A stretch of DNA of 64,000 nt. Source: JAPPLB01 sp965206655 (GTDB lineage Bacteria > Acidobacteriota > Terriglobia > Bryobacterales > UBA6623). The DNA lies in NCBI GenBank assembly GCA_965206655.1, contig CBDBKC010000038.1, forward strand, positions 62,001-126,000. The letters run 5' to 3'. Of this stretch, positions 8,729-18,280 are shown one piece after another. Every line of letters starts with the position of its first letter. Position 1 is the first letter of the stretch. Below the pieces are notes generated by a model. The model did not search any database and was not told the origin of the DNA. It worked only from the letters and a program-made list of their open reading frames with translations. A program made the translations under genes and the position numbers.

Positions 8729-9652
8729 TCACCCTTCGGGATAGATCAACTCTTCTTCCCGCATTTCCTTCAGCATCTCGATCAAATCGTCGTCCAAATC
8801 GGTTTTGGAAGCGAGCAGCAGCCCCTTGTCGTCCGGACTCTCGTTCACATACAGATCGAAGAGCCCGAACCATTTCTCGTACATCTCTTCGGGTTGGCTG
8901 AAGAAGTCGACGGTATGCAGCAGCGGAAGAATGAACTTGATGCCCTCAATCTGGGGCTCTTCCTTGAGGTCCTCTCCGAATAGTTCTTTGCTCTTGGGTA
9001 GAAACTCATCGGCCAGCGAGAACCCGCCTTGGATCACCGAGTCGACATCCATCATCTGGAACGCTTTGTTCGTTTCCCTCACATGCGGAGAGAAGTAGAT
9101 CTCGGGCGGCGTCGTCTTCGGATCCGCCTTGAGAAACATCATCGACATGCCGCCCCGGCCCAGGAACGATTCGCGCTGCTTCTCGCCCGCTTTCGTTACG
9201 AACCAATAGCAGTAGTCGGCCATGTAATCGTTGATGTCGATTTTCTTCTCGCCCCGCAGGACAGCTTCCGGGTCTTCATGAAGTTGTTCATTGGTGGGCA
9301 TGAGCGGGAGCGGACCGGCGTTCGGACGGCGGCTCAGCCCCAGCAGCGGCTGGAACTCCATCGCTGTTCTCTGAAACTGATCGTTGATGTCGATAACGCT
9401 CTTGTACTGAAGGAAGGTCTCGACGCGAAGCTCCCACTTGTCTTTCGCCAGCTTGACAAGGCGCTTGAAGAACTCAAGTTGCCAGTTTTTCTGCGAGTCG
9501 GGCGCGGGAAAACTTCTGACGGGAAGCCAGTAGAGGCAGCACTGCTTCAGTTCGTTCGCCCGGCGGAACGGCAGCAAGTCACGGCTGCGGTCAACCGGGC
9601 TCAGCCGGCTGACGGGCTCGTCACTGCTCGTGGATCTATCCTTTTTCGCCAT
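8729..9652 (-). CDS. uncharacterised protein in the vgrG operon, paralogue of the next gene
   Basis: A 307-residue, charged, soluble protein without signal peptide or membrane segment. Its ATG lies three bases after the stop of the beta-helical protein gene, so translation is probably coupled. Visible blocks are CCLYWLPVRSFPAPDSQKNW near residue 40, KKIDINDYMADYCYWFV mid-protein and FGLFDLYVNESPDDKGLLLA near the C-terminus. The last is shared with the downstream gene. I recognise no catalytic motif or known T6SS adaptor domain (no DUF2169, DUF4123 or PRK06147 pattern that I can see). Confidence 0.75.
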   Translation of the reverse strand: MAKKDRSTSSDEPVSRLSPVDRSRDLLPFRRANELKQCCLYWLPVRSFPAPDSQKNWQLEFFKRLVKLAKDKWELRVETFLQYKSVIDINDQFQRTAMEFQPLLGLSRRPNAGPLPLMPTNEQLHEDPEAVLRGEKKIDINDYMADYCYWFVTKAGEKQRESFLGRGGMSMMFLKADPKTTPPEIYFSPHVRETNKAFQMMDVDSVIQGGFSLADEFLPKSKELFGEDLKEEPQIEGIKFILPLLHTVDFFSQPEEMYEKWFGLFDLYVNESPDDKGLLLASKTDLDDDLIEMLKEMREEELIYPEG

Positions 9653-9655
9653 CCA

Positions 9656-10414
9656 TCACCAACCTGGCAAGAGCGTCATGCGCCGAAGGGCGCTGAGGTC
9701 GCGACCGTCGGTTCCGCCGTTGACGCGCGCATTAACCTTGGCCGCCAGAGCGCCCAGTTTCGAATCCAGCGGAATGATCCGGCTCAGCAGACCTTGCAGC
9801 GCGGCGGAAAGACCTTCCGATGTCTGCTGCAAGCCGGTGGCTTCGACCTTGAGCCCGGTCGTGCCAATGCACATGCCGCAAGTCTCAATCTTCATTCCGG
9901 TATTGCCTTGCGCGAAGCCCACTGATGCCAACTCGATGCCGGAGGTCTTCATGTAAAGAGGTTCATTGACGGTCTTGGGCGCGGCGTGATTCTCGGTCAT
10001 GGGAGAAATGAAGTTGACGGTGTGGGGGCTGATATAGGTGCCCAAGTAGGTCCCGATGATCATGTGTGTAATGCTGCCGACGTTCAGGGCGTTCAGGTTC
10101 CCGACGATCATATGCGTCACGTTTCCAATCGTCGTGAGTGTCTGATCTTTCATGACCATATGGATTTGATTGCCGAGAATCGTCGACTTCACATCCGCCT
10201 GAATGAGCTCGGTAAAGTTGGCGTCGATTGTCTGCCAACGGTCGCCGTGAACGAGTTTGCAGTCAATGCCGACGGTCCCGGCAAGGGCTGTCGGCGTGGT
10301 GATCGTCTTCCACGCCAGTAGACCCGACGGCGCAAGCGCGCGATCACCCTCCGACACTTTGACACGTGTTTCGGTAAAGGTTCCACCATCGAAACTTAAG
10401 ACTTCTGAGGGCAC
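9656..10414 (-). CDS. beta-helical spike-tip-like protein following VgrG
   Basis: The start is the GTG at 10414, set by an AAGGAGGA Shine-Dalgarno seven bases upstream and placed 37 bases after the vgrG stop; an in-frame ATG at 10480 would overlap vgrG and lacks support. The 252-residue product has no enzyme motif. It has pseudo-repeats of alternating hydrophobic residues such as TTIGNVTHMIVGNLNALNVG and GSITHMIIG, then GMKIETCGMCIGTTGLKV. Such patterns fit a trimeric beta-helix like the gp5/VgrG needle. No PAAR motif is visible. A role as spike extension, tip or cargo carrier is inferred from the pattern and position. Confidence 0.7.
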   Translation of the reverse strand: MPSEVLSFDGGTFTETRVKVSEGDRALAPSGLLAWKTITTPTALAGTVGIDCKLVHGDRWQTIDANFTELIQADVKSTILGNQIHMVMKDQTLTTIGNVTHMIVGNLNALNVGSITHMIIGTYLGTYISPHTVNFISPMTENHAAPKTVNEPLYMKTSGIELASVGFAQGNTGMKIETCGMCIGTTGLKVEATGLQQTSEGLSAALQGLLSRIIPLDSKLGALAAKVNARVNGGTDGRDLSALRRMTLLPGW

Positions 10415-10451
10415 AGTTTGTTTCCTCCTTGTCGATCGGTCAGGTATGCGT

Positions 10452-12041
10452 CTAGCCAATTTCGCGGGAGTAGTCCGCACTCTTCAAGTGAATACGTCCG
10501 CCCGCGCTAAAGAAAATGTCACCATCCGAGTGCAGCATGATCGATGGTCGCCCGTTCTCATTCGAGCACTCCATGAACGTCATGCGGTTCTTATTCGGCG
10601 TCGAGATGATGATCGCTTCCTTGCCCTCTTTATCGTTGATGCGGATGCGGTTCCCCGACTTCGTCACAATACACTTGGCGTGGTTCTCTTCGTACTCGCC
10701 ACCCCACATGTCGTCGTTCGGCGGTTTGTCGACGCCGTTCCACATGGCGCCGACGACGACCGGGTCCTCCGGGTTTCCGTCGACGAATGTAACCAGTACC
10801 TCATCACCTATTTCGTGCTTGAAATAGAAGCCACGGTCGGCGCCGGCGTTCGGTTGGGCAGTCCGGACCATTGGCGTGGGCTGGTCCGATTTGCTCCACG
10901 TATGGTGAATCCCCGTCCTACCTACTTTTCTCTTGTCTACGTTGGCAGCCACATGGGCCGAAACCACGCCGTGCCATTTTTGCATCGCGGGAGCTTCACG
11001 AGTCATGAAGTCCTTCCACGGCGTACACCAGAACCTGTTGAGAAAGCCCTGCCGGGTCCAGGTGTTCACGATTTTCAGCACGCCGAACGTGCCCCCGGAA
11101 TCAAAGACGCCATCGATTTCGATCTGATCCCCCACGTAGTAGGCACAGTTGCGGCTCACTCCGCTTACCGTTAACGCCCCGCCGATGGATCGCACGCTCT
11201 CCCTCTTCAGCAGATCCTCATAATCGGAAAAGTCCCAGATACGGGAATGCTCGCCGATATATCCCGGCGGAAGCTGCTCGCTTGACTGCGCCTTCACGGC
11301 ATCGACCATGGGCTGAACCGAACCGAAGAACTCAGCCTCCTCCTTGATCTCGGTGTAGGCCATGCTTTTCTTCTGCTTGTAGTCGTGAAAGGTCCCATCC
11401 ATCGAAGCCGGCCGCAGCTCGCCACAGACCTCGAGATCGATGAGCCCGCCCCCGTCCTTGCGCCACTCGAGCTTCGTGTTCGGCTGGTCGAACACCCCGT
11501 TGATTTGGATGCCGTCTCCATCGGGACGTATCCACGCGCCGTGGTCGTCGGCCAGTTTCTTGAGGAACTCAAAGGGCGTCTGATGCCAAAGCGTGTAGAA
11601 GTACGGTACTTCCTTCTCCTCGACCTCCTGGATGGCGGCCTCAATGCCGACTTCGCCCGCGAGTTGCTGGGCGATGGCGGTGATCGAAGGCGTCGGGAAG
11701 AAGTCGCAACGCTTGGCCACGTCCAGTTTGTAGGATTTCGTGATGCCCGTAATCACCGCCCGGGCGCTTCCGTACGCCTCGTACTTGTGCTTCACGCGCA
11801 ACACGAAGCCGCCGAACAGCACCGTGCTTTCGCCGGATTCATCGAATCCCTCGACCATCAGATCCTTGCCCAGGGCGTCTTCGATCGGGAACCTGTGATC
11901 CGGGCCCTGGCGCAACTCGACGATGCACGTCCAATGCGTATTGATCTCCTGCACGACCTCGACTCGCTCGAGGATGCAGTCCGGACTGTACTCGCCGTGC
12001 GGCTTGCCGTCAATGCTGACAATCAGATGGCTGGGTTGCAT
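10452..12041 (-). CDS. vgrG: VgrG-type contractile-injection spike protein (T6SS TssI or related)
   Basis: The 529-residue product matches VgrG in order. A gp27-like N-terminal region includes FGGFVLRVKHKYEAY and FYTLWHQTPFEFLKKLADDH. A connector follows (HSRIWDFSDYEDLLKRE). The gp5-like OB-fold has RTAQPNAGADRGFYFKHEIG, DEVLVTFVDGNPEDPVVVG and AMWNG. A short C-terminal needle contains SGNRIRINDKEGKEAIIIST. VgrG trimers cap the Hcp tube and pierce the target membrane. There is no C-terminal effector extension. No other T6SS structural gene (tssB/C, hcp, clpV, tssJKLM) is in the window, so this is an orphan vgrG. AGGA lies ten bases before the ATG. Confidence 0.93.
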   Translation of the reverse strand: MQPSHLIVSIDGKPHGEYSPDCILERVEVVQEINTHWTCIVELRQGPDHRFPIEDALGKDLMVEGFDESGESTVLFGGFVLRVKHKYEAYGSARAVITGITKSYKLDVAKRCDFFPTPSITAIAQQLAGEVGIEAAIQEVEEKEVPYFYTLWHQTPFEFLKKLADDHGAWIRPDGDGIQINGVFDQPNTKLEWRKDGGGLIDLEVCGELRPASMDGTFHDYKQKKSMAYTEIKEEAEFFGSVQPMVDAVKAQSSEQLPPGYIGEHSRIWDFSDYEDLLKRESVRSIGGALTVSGVSRNCAYYVGDQIEIDGVFDSGGTFGVLKIVNTWTRQGFLNRFWCTPWKDFMTREAPAMQKWHGVVSAHVAANVDKRKVGRTGIHHTWSKSDQPTPMVRTAQPNAGADRGFYFKHEIGDEVLVTFVDGNPEDPVVVGAMWNGVDKPPNDDMWGGEYEENHAKCIVTKSGNRIRINDKEGKEAIIISTPNKNRMTFMECSNENGRPSIMLHSDGDIFFSAGGRIHLKSADYSREIG

Positions 12042-12204
12042 GTCTTACGTTTCCTGTGGGCAATTTGATTTCGAACGGCTGGTCTGCCGGCCCGGCACCG
12101 TTGGTTCTGAGAGTTCGCGTCATGAAGCAGATCCGTCAGCGAGCGCGCCCGTCGAGATCTAACACTACAAGCGGCGAAATCTCGCGCAAACCATCATGGA
12201 GCGA

Positions 12205-13113
12205 TTATCGCTGAGCCTGTAGAAGCATGTCGATTCTAGCAATGTACTTGCGCGCCTGCTCGGCCTCAGCAAGGTATTCATTCAGTTCCACGACCTTCCG
12301 GAAGTGCGTCACCGCATCCGACAAGTGTGCCGTGTCGCCCGTCAATTCCGTCTTGTGCGTGAAGGCAAGCGCCAGCGCATAGTGTACCTTGGGATCCTGG
12401 TCGTCGAGCTCCAGAGACTTACGGTGGTGTTCAATCGCCGTATCGGGGCTCGACAGCAGCCGCTCGGCGTCTCCGAGTCCGAAGTAGGCTAAACTCCGCA
12501 GGTCGTTCCAGATATCCTTCTGCGTTGCTCGGGTCTTCTTGCCCTGGCCGATCAGAAATCCCCGCAGCCAGTAGTTGAAAACTTTACCGGTCGTCGAACT
12601 CTCGAAATCGCTCAAGTCCAGGTATTGCTCGTATTCGGGCTTCGACTCGGCGGGATTGCCGCTCATCCGCAAACTGTCGGCTAGGAAAAAATGCGGTTCG
12701 CCCACCTTCGGATCGAGCTCAATCGCGCGCTGCGCTGACTCAATCGACTCCGGATACATATCCTTCATCCGATACGCCTGGGCCAGCATCGAGTGCGCCA
12801 TGCGATGATCCGGCTCGCGCCGCACCACCCGCGTCAACTGCCGGATCGACTCATCGAAGTTGCCCGTGTCGAGCAACATCCCACCGAACGCCGCCTCGGC
12901 TTCGAGATAGTCCGGGTCAATCTCCAGCGCCTTCCTGTAGTATTTCTCCGCCGGCTCGTATTCAAAAAGTGCGCTGTAAGTGCGCCCCAGGTAGAGAGCG
13001 GCCTGGCTGTACGTCGGATCAATCGCAAAGGCCTTCTCAAACTCCTTTGCCGCCTTCTCGTAGTTCTTCGCGAAGCCTTTCTCGTAGTGCTGAATCCCCT
13101 TCTCAAGGGGCAT
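12205..13113 (-). CDS. TPR-repeat protein
   Basis: A 302-residue protein made of tandem 34-residue tetratricopeptide repeats, for example AAKEFEKAFAIDPTYSQAAL, PAEKYYRKALEIDPDYLEAE and SIESAQRAIELDPKVGEPHF. No signal peptide or membrane segment is evident at its start. The ATG sits inside the end of the caspase gene (11-base overlap), so the two are translationally coupled. TPRs mediate protein-protein contacts, and here probably a partner for the caspase-like protein or for complex assembly. A 163-base gap separates it from vgrG. Confidence 0.9.
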   Translation of the reverse strand: MPLEKGIQHYEKGFAKNYEKAAKEFEKAFAIDPTYSQAALYLGRTYSALFEYEPAEKYYRKALEIDPDYLEAEAAFGGMLLDTGNFDESIRQLTRVVRREPDHRMAHSMLAQAYRMKDMYPESIESAQRAIELDPKVGEPHFFLADSLRMSGNPAESKPEYEQYLDLSDFESSTTGKVFNYWLRGFLIGQGKKTRATQKDIWNDLRSLAYFGLGDAERLLSSPDTAIEHHRKSLELDDQDPKVHYALALAFTHKTELTGDTAHLSDAVTHFRKVVELNEYLAEAEQARKYIARIDMLLQAQR

Positions 13114-14321
13114 CCACCGCCGACCGTTTCCGCCGCCGGGCGTACAGGATCTTCAGGGAGACAGTCTTCTCCTGTCCCGGATAGACCATCTCTTCACGCG
13201 GTCCATCGGGTTCGTAACCCAGCCTGACGCCCTTCACCGTGTGCGTCCCCGGCTGCAGGCCAGGAATCCGCAATGGCGTTCCCTTGTTGACGACCCCGGC
13301 GGACTTGCCGTCGATAAACACCTCGACGCCATCCATGTTCGCTTCGAATATCAGTCCGCCGAACTTTGACTGCGTGCTCTGTGGATCAACCTTGGTCAGC
13401 AGTTTCGGGATGTAGGCCAGCGGCATGTTCGGGTCGAAACTCCTGCGGTCCGACGTCGGATTCTGCCGCGCCCCCGTCGCCTCACGCACGTTGCGGCGCG
13501 TATATTCCGACAGTTCATCAGCCGTCACAATGCCGTCGGAATTCTCGTCCGCTTCACCCTCGAGGCCCTTTACGACGTAGTACGTGAAGATGCCGTGCCC
13601 GCCGCCCCATTCGGCGCTCTCGAACGACGATTCCCGGTCGCGGCTCGCCGTCAACGAGAAGAGCGATGTGCTCAAATCCATCAGCGAGCGATTGATTGCT
13701 GTATTGGTCTCCGCCTCGGCTTCGGGAGTGATGGCGCCGCTGTGACAGGAGTCCGTCAACAGTACCTTGTGCCGCGCCCGGATCTTCCCTCCGATCACCT
13801 TCCCGAGCGCTTCCATCGCATAGCCGCTTCCCGCGATATCGTCCGCGCGGAAGTCATACGGCGCCAGATAGGCCCGCCCGTCGTACACGAATCCGTGACC
13901 CGCGAAGTAGATCAAGACGCGGTCTTCCGGCCGGGCTACTCCCGGCAGCCACTCTTCCAGTTCGTAACGAAGGTTCGCGAGCGTCGCCTTCTCGCCTTTG
14001 AGGATGTGAACGTTCTGGGCCCGGAAGTTGCCGCCTTCGGGACTGATCAGAATCGAGTAGATCGCCTCCGCGTCGCGCCCGGGAAACTTCAACGACTTAT
14101 CCGGCAGATTCTTGTAATCCGCCACGCCCACCACCAGCGCGTAGCTGCGCGGAAATCGTCACCGGCGTGCCGTCCGCCTTGGCTAGGCCCTCGACCGGCG
14201 GCGTGTCGTCCGGAACAATCTTCAGATCGCGCTTCTGCGTACCCTCCTGAGCGCCGAGGATCGCACTCAGCAGCAGACCCAACCAGCAAGCCCGCGCCCA
14301 TACCTGTCTCGATCTGTTCAT
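13103..14321 (-). pseudogene. caspase-family (C14) protease with PEGA-like C-terminus, interrupted by a one-base frameshift
   Basis: An ATG at 14321 with AGGTGAG upstream opens a signal peptide (MNRSRQVWARACWLGLLLSA) that runs to GTPVTI. Removing one T from the TTT run at about 14153-14155 (AAA on the plus strand) continues it as PRSYALVVGVADYKNLPD, the standard start of a caspase fold. The catalytic dyad is present in VLIYFAGHGF (His) and LLTDSCHSGA (Cys). The C-terminal 100 residues (GGLIFEANMDGVEVFIDGKS, PGLQPGTHTVKGVRLGYEP) look like a PEGA domain. As written, the caspase part lacks its first strand and signal. Either it is a recent frameshift or a base-calling error. The remainder shows no decay. 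Confidence 0.85.
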
Positions 14322-14399
14322 GACTCTCACCTGTGCGCCAAGCGAAATTCGAAGACCACCGGCCCCACCGCCGATGGAGGCGCCGACACAACCGACGAC

Positions 14400-15032
14400 T
14401 CATCCCTTCTTAAGGAACAAGAGCTGCCGTGCATCGGCATGCGGCATCTGTTTCAGATTCTGTGGGAGATCGTTATTGCCTTCGATCCTTTGGGGCCCGG
14501 CGGAAGAGTCGACGCAATCTCCCCGTGCCCGTAAAATCGTCTCATCGCAGCGGGGCTCCAAACGGGGCGGCGCGGGCGACGGTTCCGGCAGAGGCGGTAG
14601 TGGACGATACGGAGTAACGCCTCCGCCTTGCGTCCACTCCACCGGACTGACAACCCAATACACGACCTCGTGCCCGGCCGGTCCGGTAATTCGAAACGCG
14701 CCCTCGGTGGCCGGCACCACGTACTCTCGATCCGCCTCGATCTCGTTGTCGCGTCCTGTTTCTTCCCTGGGAAAAAGTAGCGAATAGTCGCCCGACGTCC
14801 CATGATTCATCACGTATAGATACCCGGCGAAGTTCGTGGTGAGTCGAAAACGCACCCGGTCGCCGTTCTCAAACACATGCCCCGGATCCCGCACCACCCA
14901 CTCATCGCCGCTTCTCTGTTCCAGCACGATCTCCATACGGTGCGGACCCTTCTCCAGGGCCTGCTTCTGCGCCGGCGCTAGCGCCGCGAACGCCGTCAAT
15001 CCCCAAACCGCGAGCCGATTCATGAAGGTCAT
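14400..15032 (-). CDS. exported DUF4384-domain protein
   Basis: The 210-residue product has a signal peptide (MNRLAVWGLTAFAALAPAQ; the ATG at 15032 or the one three codons later). A DUF4384-type module follows: GDRVRFRLTTNFAGYLYVMN and YSLLFPREETGRDNEIEADR, ending in a Pro-rich linker. DUF4384 domains often accompany bacterial caspase-like proteins and kinases. It begins four bases after the stop of another DUF4384 gene and is followed by the caspase gene 78 bases on, all in one direction. Its biochemical role is unknown. Confidence 0.85.
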   Translation of the reverse strand: MTFMNRLAVWGLTAFAALAPAQKQALEKGPHRMEIVLEQRSGDEWVVRDPGHVFENGDRVRFRLTTNFAGYLYVMNHGTSGDYSLLFPREETGRDNEIEADREYVVPATEGAFRITGPAGHEVVYWVVSPVEWTQGGGVTPYRPLPPLPEPSPAPPRLEPRCDETILRARGDCVDSSAGPQRIEGNNDLPQNLKQMPHADARQLLFLKKG

Positions 15033-15036
15033 GTCG

Positions 15037-15978
15037 CTATTTGTGGATCAGAGTCACGTCGGCCACGACGCGCGAATCATCATCTCCCGTGCGGTTCACG
15101 ATGTAGACCGCCTTTTCGCCCTGCCCGCCCGAGGCCGCATCATCCACCTTCTCGAAAACCAAGTCCCTGGCATACACGGTTTGCCGCAGCCGCCCGATCA
15201 ACTCATCCTCGATCGGCAGCGCCTGTGCCAGGAGCAATTTTTCTTCTGGTTTCGGAGTCTCGGCGGGTTGGGCCGCCGGCTGTGTCGCCGGCGCTTCCTG
15301 GAGCGAATAGATCAAACCCTCAATGTCCTCCTGCGGCTGGCGGGAAAGCAGGATGAACAGCTTCTCTTCGCCCACCTGTTCGTCAAACGCAAACCAGTGC
15401 TGCGCCGGGATCGTATAGCGATGCCCGGGTTCGATATGGTTGTTTCCACCAGCAATCTCCGACGAGGGAAACAGCACCGACCAGCGTCCGCTCGAACCTT
15501 TCAGTACGAGGTAAAGATAAGCGGAATCGTTCGATTCAATCGTCAGCCGAATCCGTTCGCCCGAGCGAAAGGCCGTCGCCGTGTCTACTTCAGCCGTGCC
15601 GCTGCCTTGCTGCTTCAGGAAGCTATACCTGAGACCCAGCGGAATCGCTTCCGGCTCCAGCGCTGCCTGGATCACCTGGGCTTCGCCTACATCCGCGACC
15701 GCTGCGGGACGCCTATCCCGGTTCTCAGTCACGACCGGTTCCGGCCGAGTCTCACGCTTAGGGGCGGGCGGTCTCTTCTTTGCGGAAGCCGTTCTCGTCG
15801 GCTTCCGTGTGGCCCGCCGATTTCCCCGTTGAAGACGCCCCCCTGTTTGCCGAACAGCCGGCCGGCGTTGCGGAACATGTCCACGCGCACTCATTTCGGG
15901 CGTTTCGCCGCCCTGCTGCCCGTAAGCCTGGGGCCCGTAAAGCAGACAGGCCGCCACGCCGCACGCCATCAGCCACAT
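15037..15978 (-). CDS. exported DUF4384-domain protein with basic N-terminal linker
   Basis: A 313-residue protein with a signal peptide (MACGVAACLLYGPQAYGQQ), then an Arg/Lys/Pro-rich linker of about 70 residues. The DUF4384 module follows (SGERIRLTIESNDSAYLYLV, WSVLFPSSEIAGGNNHIEPG, FAFDEQVGEEKLFILLSRQP). The C-terminal part ends VYIVNRTGDDDSRVVADVTL. It starts 25 bases after the kinase-FGE gene and stops four bases before the second DUF4384 gene. The Cys in the signal region is not a convincing lipobox. Confidence 0.85.
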   Translation of the reverse strand: MWLMACGVAACLLYGPQAYGQQGGETPEMSARGHVPQRRPAVRQTGGRLQRGNRRATRKPTRTASAKKRPPAPKRETRPEPVVTENRDRRPAAVADVGEAQVIQAALEPEAIPLGLRYSFLKQQGSGTAEVDTATAFRSGERIRLTIESNDSAYLYLVLKGSSGRWSVLFPSSEIAGGNNHIEPGHRYTIPAQHWFAFDEQVGEEKLFILLSRQPQEDIEGLIYSLQEAPATQPAAQPAETPKPEEKLLLAQALPIEDELIGRLRQTVYARDLVFEKVDDAASGGQGEKAVYIVNRTGDDDSRVVADVTLIHK

Positions 15979-16003
15979 GCAACCGTGTCATCTATTGCGA
16001 ACT

Positions 16004-17953
16004 TTACCGCGAGTTTGTGTCGACATTTTTTACGCACCGAAATCCTACGTAGGGAATCCTGCAACCACCCGGCATCGGCGTTCGATAGTAAGCCTTCAAA
16101 TCCGGATCATCGGCGGCCGAAACCGCCGCGCCGCCCTTCACCACACTCCACCCGCCACTGACGCTGTCGGGGCAGTACTCTCGCCGGTCCGTTATCTCTT
16201 GGACATTCGCCTGGTAGCCGGCTTCGACCCATTCAAATACGTTCCCGGCCAGATTCAGCGCGCCATAAGGGCTCGCGCCGTTGGCAAAAGCATTCACGGG
16301 AGCCGTCTCGGCGAAGCCGTCCGTTGTTCCTAAGACGTTCGCCTGCCCGCTCGGGGTTGCAATCCCCCACGGATAAATTTCGCCCTCCGCCCCCCTCGCC
16401 GCCTTCTCCCATTCAAACTCGGTCGGCAGGCGCTTGCCCGCCCAGCGGGCGAACGCACGGGCATCATCGAGTGTAACGTTGACCACGGGGTAGCCCGGTT
16501 TGCGGGCGAAATAATTGCGATCCCAGCCGGGATTCTCAGGCAGGGGCCGGCCCGTAGCGTCGGAGAACTTCTTGTACTCGGCGTTCGAAACTTCGGTCTC
16601 GTCGATGTAGAAGTTCGCGAGACTCAGCCGCTGCCGCGCACTTGGTGATTCCGGTGAGTTGTCACCGAAGGTAAACGGGCCCGCCGCCACCAGCACCATC
16701 TCTCCCGACTCCGTCTGTATCCTCTCCGGCACCGACGTCGTAACAATCTCTCCGCCGAGCGTTTCGCCCGGATCAACTTCGCCGGCGTTATCACTTTCGC
16801 CCATACCGAAGTAGAGCGCCGCCGCCAGCGCGCCAACGATCACTACTCCTCCACCCACGAAAATCGGCCACGATTTCGGCCCGCCTGAGCCGCGATCCGG
16901 TTCCGGCAAGGGCATCACCGCCGGACGGGGATCAGCAGGAGCCGCCGCGGGTGCCCTTCGCGGTTTGACCGTTGCCCGGCCTGTATCCTCGAACTCAGGC
17001 TCGGCTTGCGTTCGCGCGAATCCGCCCTGAGTCGGCGCCGGGGTTTGCTCCCGCCATTGACGGAGGTCCAAACCGATTTGCGGCACAAAAGTCGCCGGTT
17101 TTTCAACACTCCCCAGACTCTTGAGGTCCTCAACCATCTCGGCCGCCGAAGACTAACGATCGGCGGGGTCCTTTTCCAATAGTTGCAAGACCACGTCCGC
17201 CAGATCCGCCGGAATACGGTCGTCAATTTCGTGAGGATCCGGCGCGGGTGTGTTCAGGTGCCCCTGTTCGATCGCCTGGTATGTTTCCCCGGTAAAAGGC
17301 TTCTTGCCGGTGAGCAGCTCGAATGCCATGACACCGAGCGCGTACAGGTCCGCCGCGTGCGTCACCGCTTCGCCTCGAATCTGCTCCGGCGCCATGTAGT
17401 AGGCGGTCCCCAGTTTCTCCCCCGTCGAGGTCAAGGCCGTGGGCACGGTTGTGGCCTTGGCGATTCCAAAGTCGAGGACGACCAGCCTGCCGTTGCGGTC
17501 CATGCGGACATTCGCCGGCTTCATGTCCCGGTGAACCACGCCGTGCTTGTGCGCCCAAGCCAGTCCATCACCCACCTCGGCGAGCACGCAGCTAACTTCT
17601 TCCGGCGTCAGCGCGCCTTCGCGCTCCAGAAAAGTCGCCAGGTCCTCGCCCTCGACGAACTCCATGATGAGGTAGTAAAGGCCCTGACTCTCGCCAATGT
17701 CCCTGATCCGTACGATATTCTGATGGCCTTCGAGATTCGCCGCCGTGCGCGCCTCTTGAAGAAAGCGCTCGACAATCGCTTCGTCGTGGGAAAGGTAGTC
17801 GGCCAGCACCTTCACGGCGCAAAAACCGAGCGTAAGCTGGTGCCGTGCCAGAAATACATCCGCCATGCCGCCGCCCCCGATCCATTCGAGGACGTCGTAT
17901 TTCTCGCCGATGGCGCTGGCGAGCAACTCTTGCGTTTGCTCGCGGTTAGGCAT
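16004..17953 (-). pseudogene. Ser/Thr protein kinase-TM-formylglycine-generating-enzyme-like fusion, interrupted by an in-frame amber codon
   Basis: From the ATG at 17953 the first 266 residues form a Hanks-type kinase: IGGGGMADVF, AVKVL (K48), HRDMKPANV (D143), DFGIAK (D161) and GTAYYMAPEQIRGEA. It ends DPADR followed by TAG (17153-17155). The same frame then continues SSAAEMVEDLKSL, which is the normal end of a kinase domain, through a linker, a TM helix (WPIFVGGGVVIVGALAAALY) and a periplasmic FGE-sulfatase-like domain (LPTEFEWEKAARG, GNVFEWVEAGY, YVGFRCVK). One full-length kinase-FGE gene is thus split by a single stop. An internal ATG at 17137 could start the second part. The FGE domain need not modify sulfatases; in kinase fusions it is often a sensor-like module. 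Confidence 0.88.
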
Positions 17954-18280
17954 CGCAGTTCCCACATTGTACCGTGGCGGCAGTTGTAAACCCTATCGGG
18001 CCGATGACCGTGTTCCCATCGGAAAACACCGCCCCTGTCCGCGACACTTCTCTGACTGCGTGAGCTTACAAACGCCGCGCCGCGGACTGGAAGGCGTCAC
18101 AGGCGCGGGCTCAACCAGTCGCCCACCCAGCCACCTCAGCCCGAGATGTAGGGGCGCCAAGCTTCTTACGTACGGATCTGGGATTTTCCGAACCGGCCGC
18201 CGCTTCGATGTATCATGGATACCGGTTGGGCGGCGCGGCGCAAACAGACAGCGTGTAACAAGACTCAGCAGAGAGTTCAT
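17954..18280. other. divergent intergenic region, no gene seen
   Basis: These 327 bases separate the kinase gene (minus) from the MOSC gene (plus) and must contain both promoters. I find no convincing open reading frame, tRNA or strong -10/-35 pair, and no clear inverted repeat. Confidence 0.5.

Noticed and set aside
17138..17170. amber codon as a selenocysteine-like or pyrrolysine recoding site
   Set aside because: No recoding element or pyl/sel genes are seen, and a kinase-domain end is not a known recoding site; nonsense mutation or sequence error is simpler.
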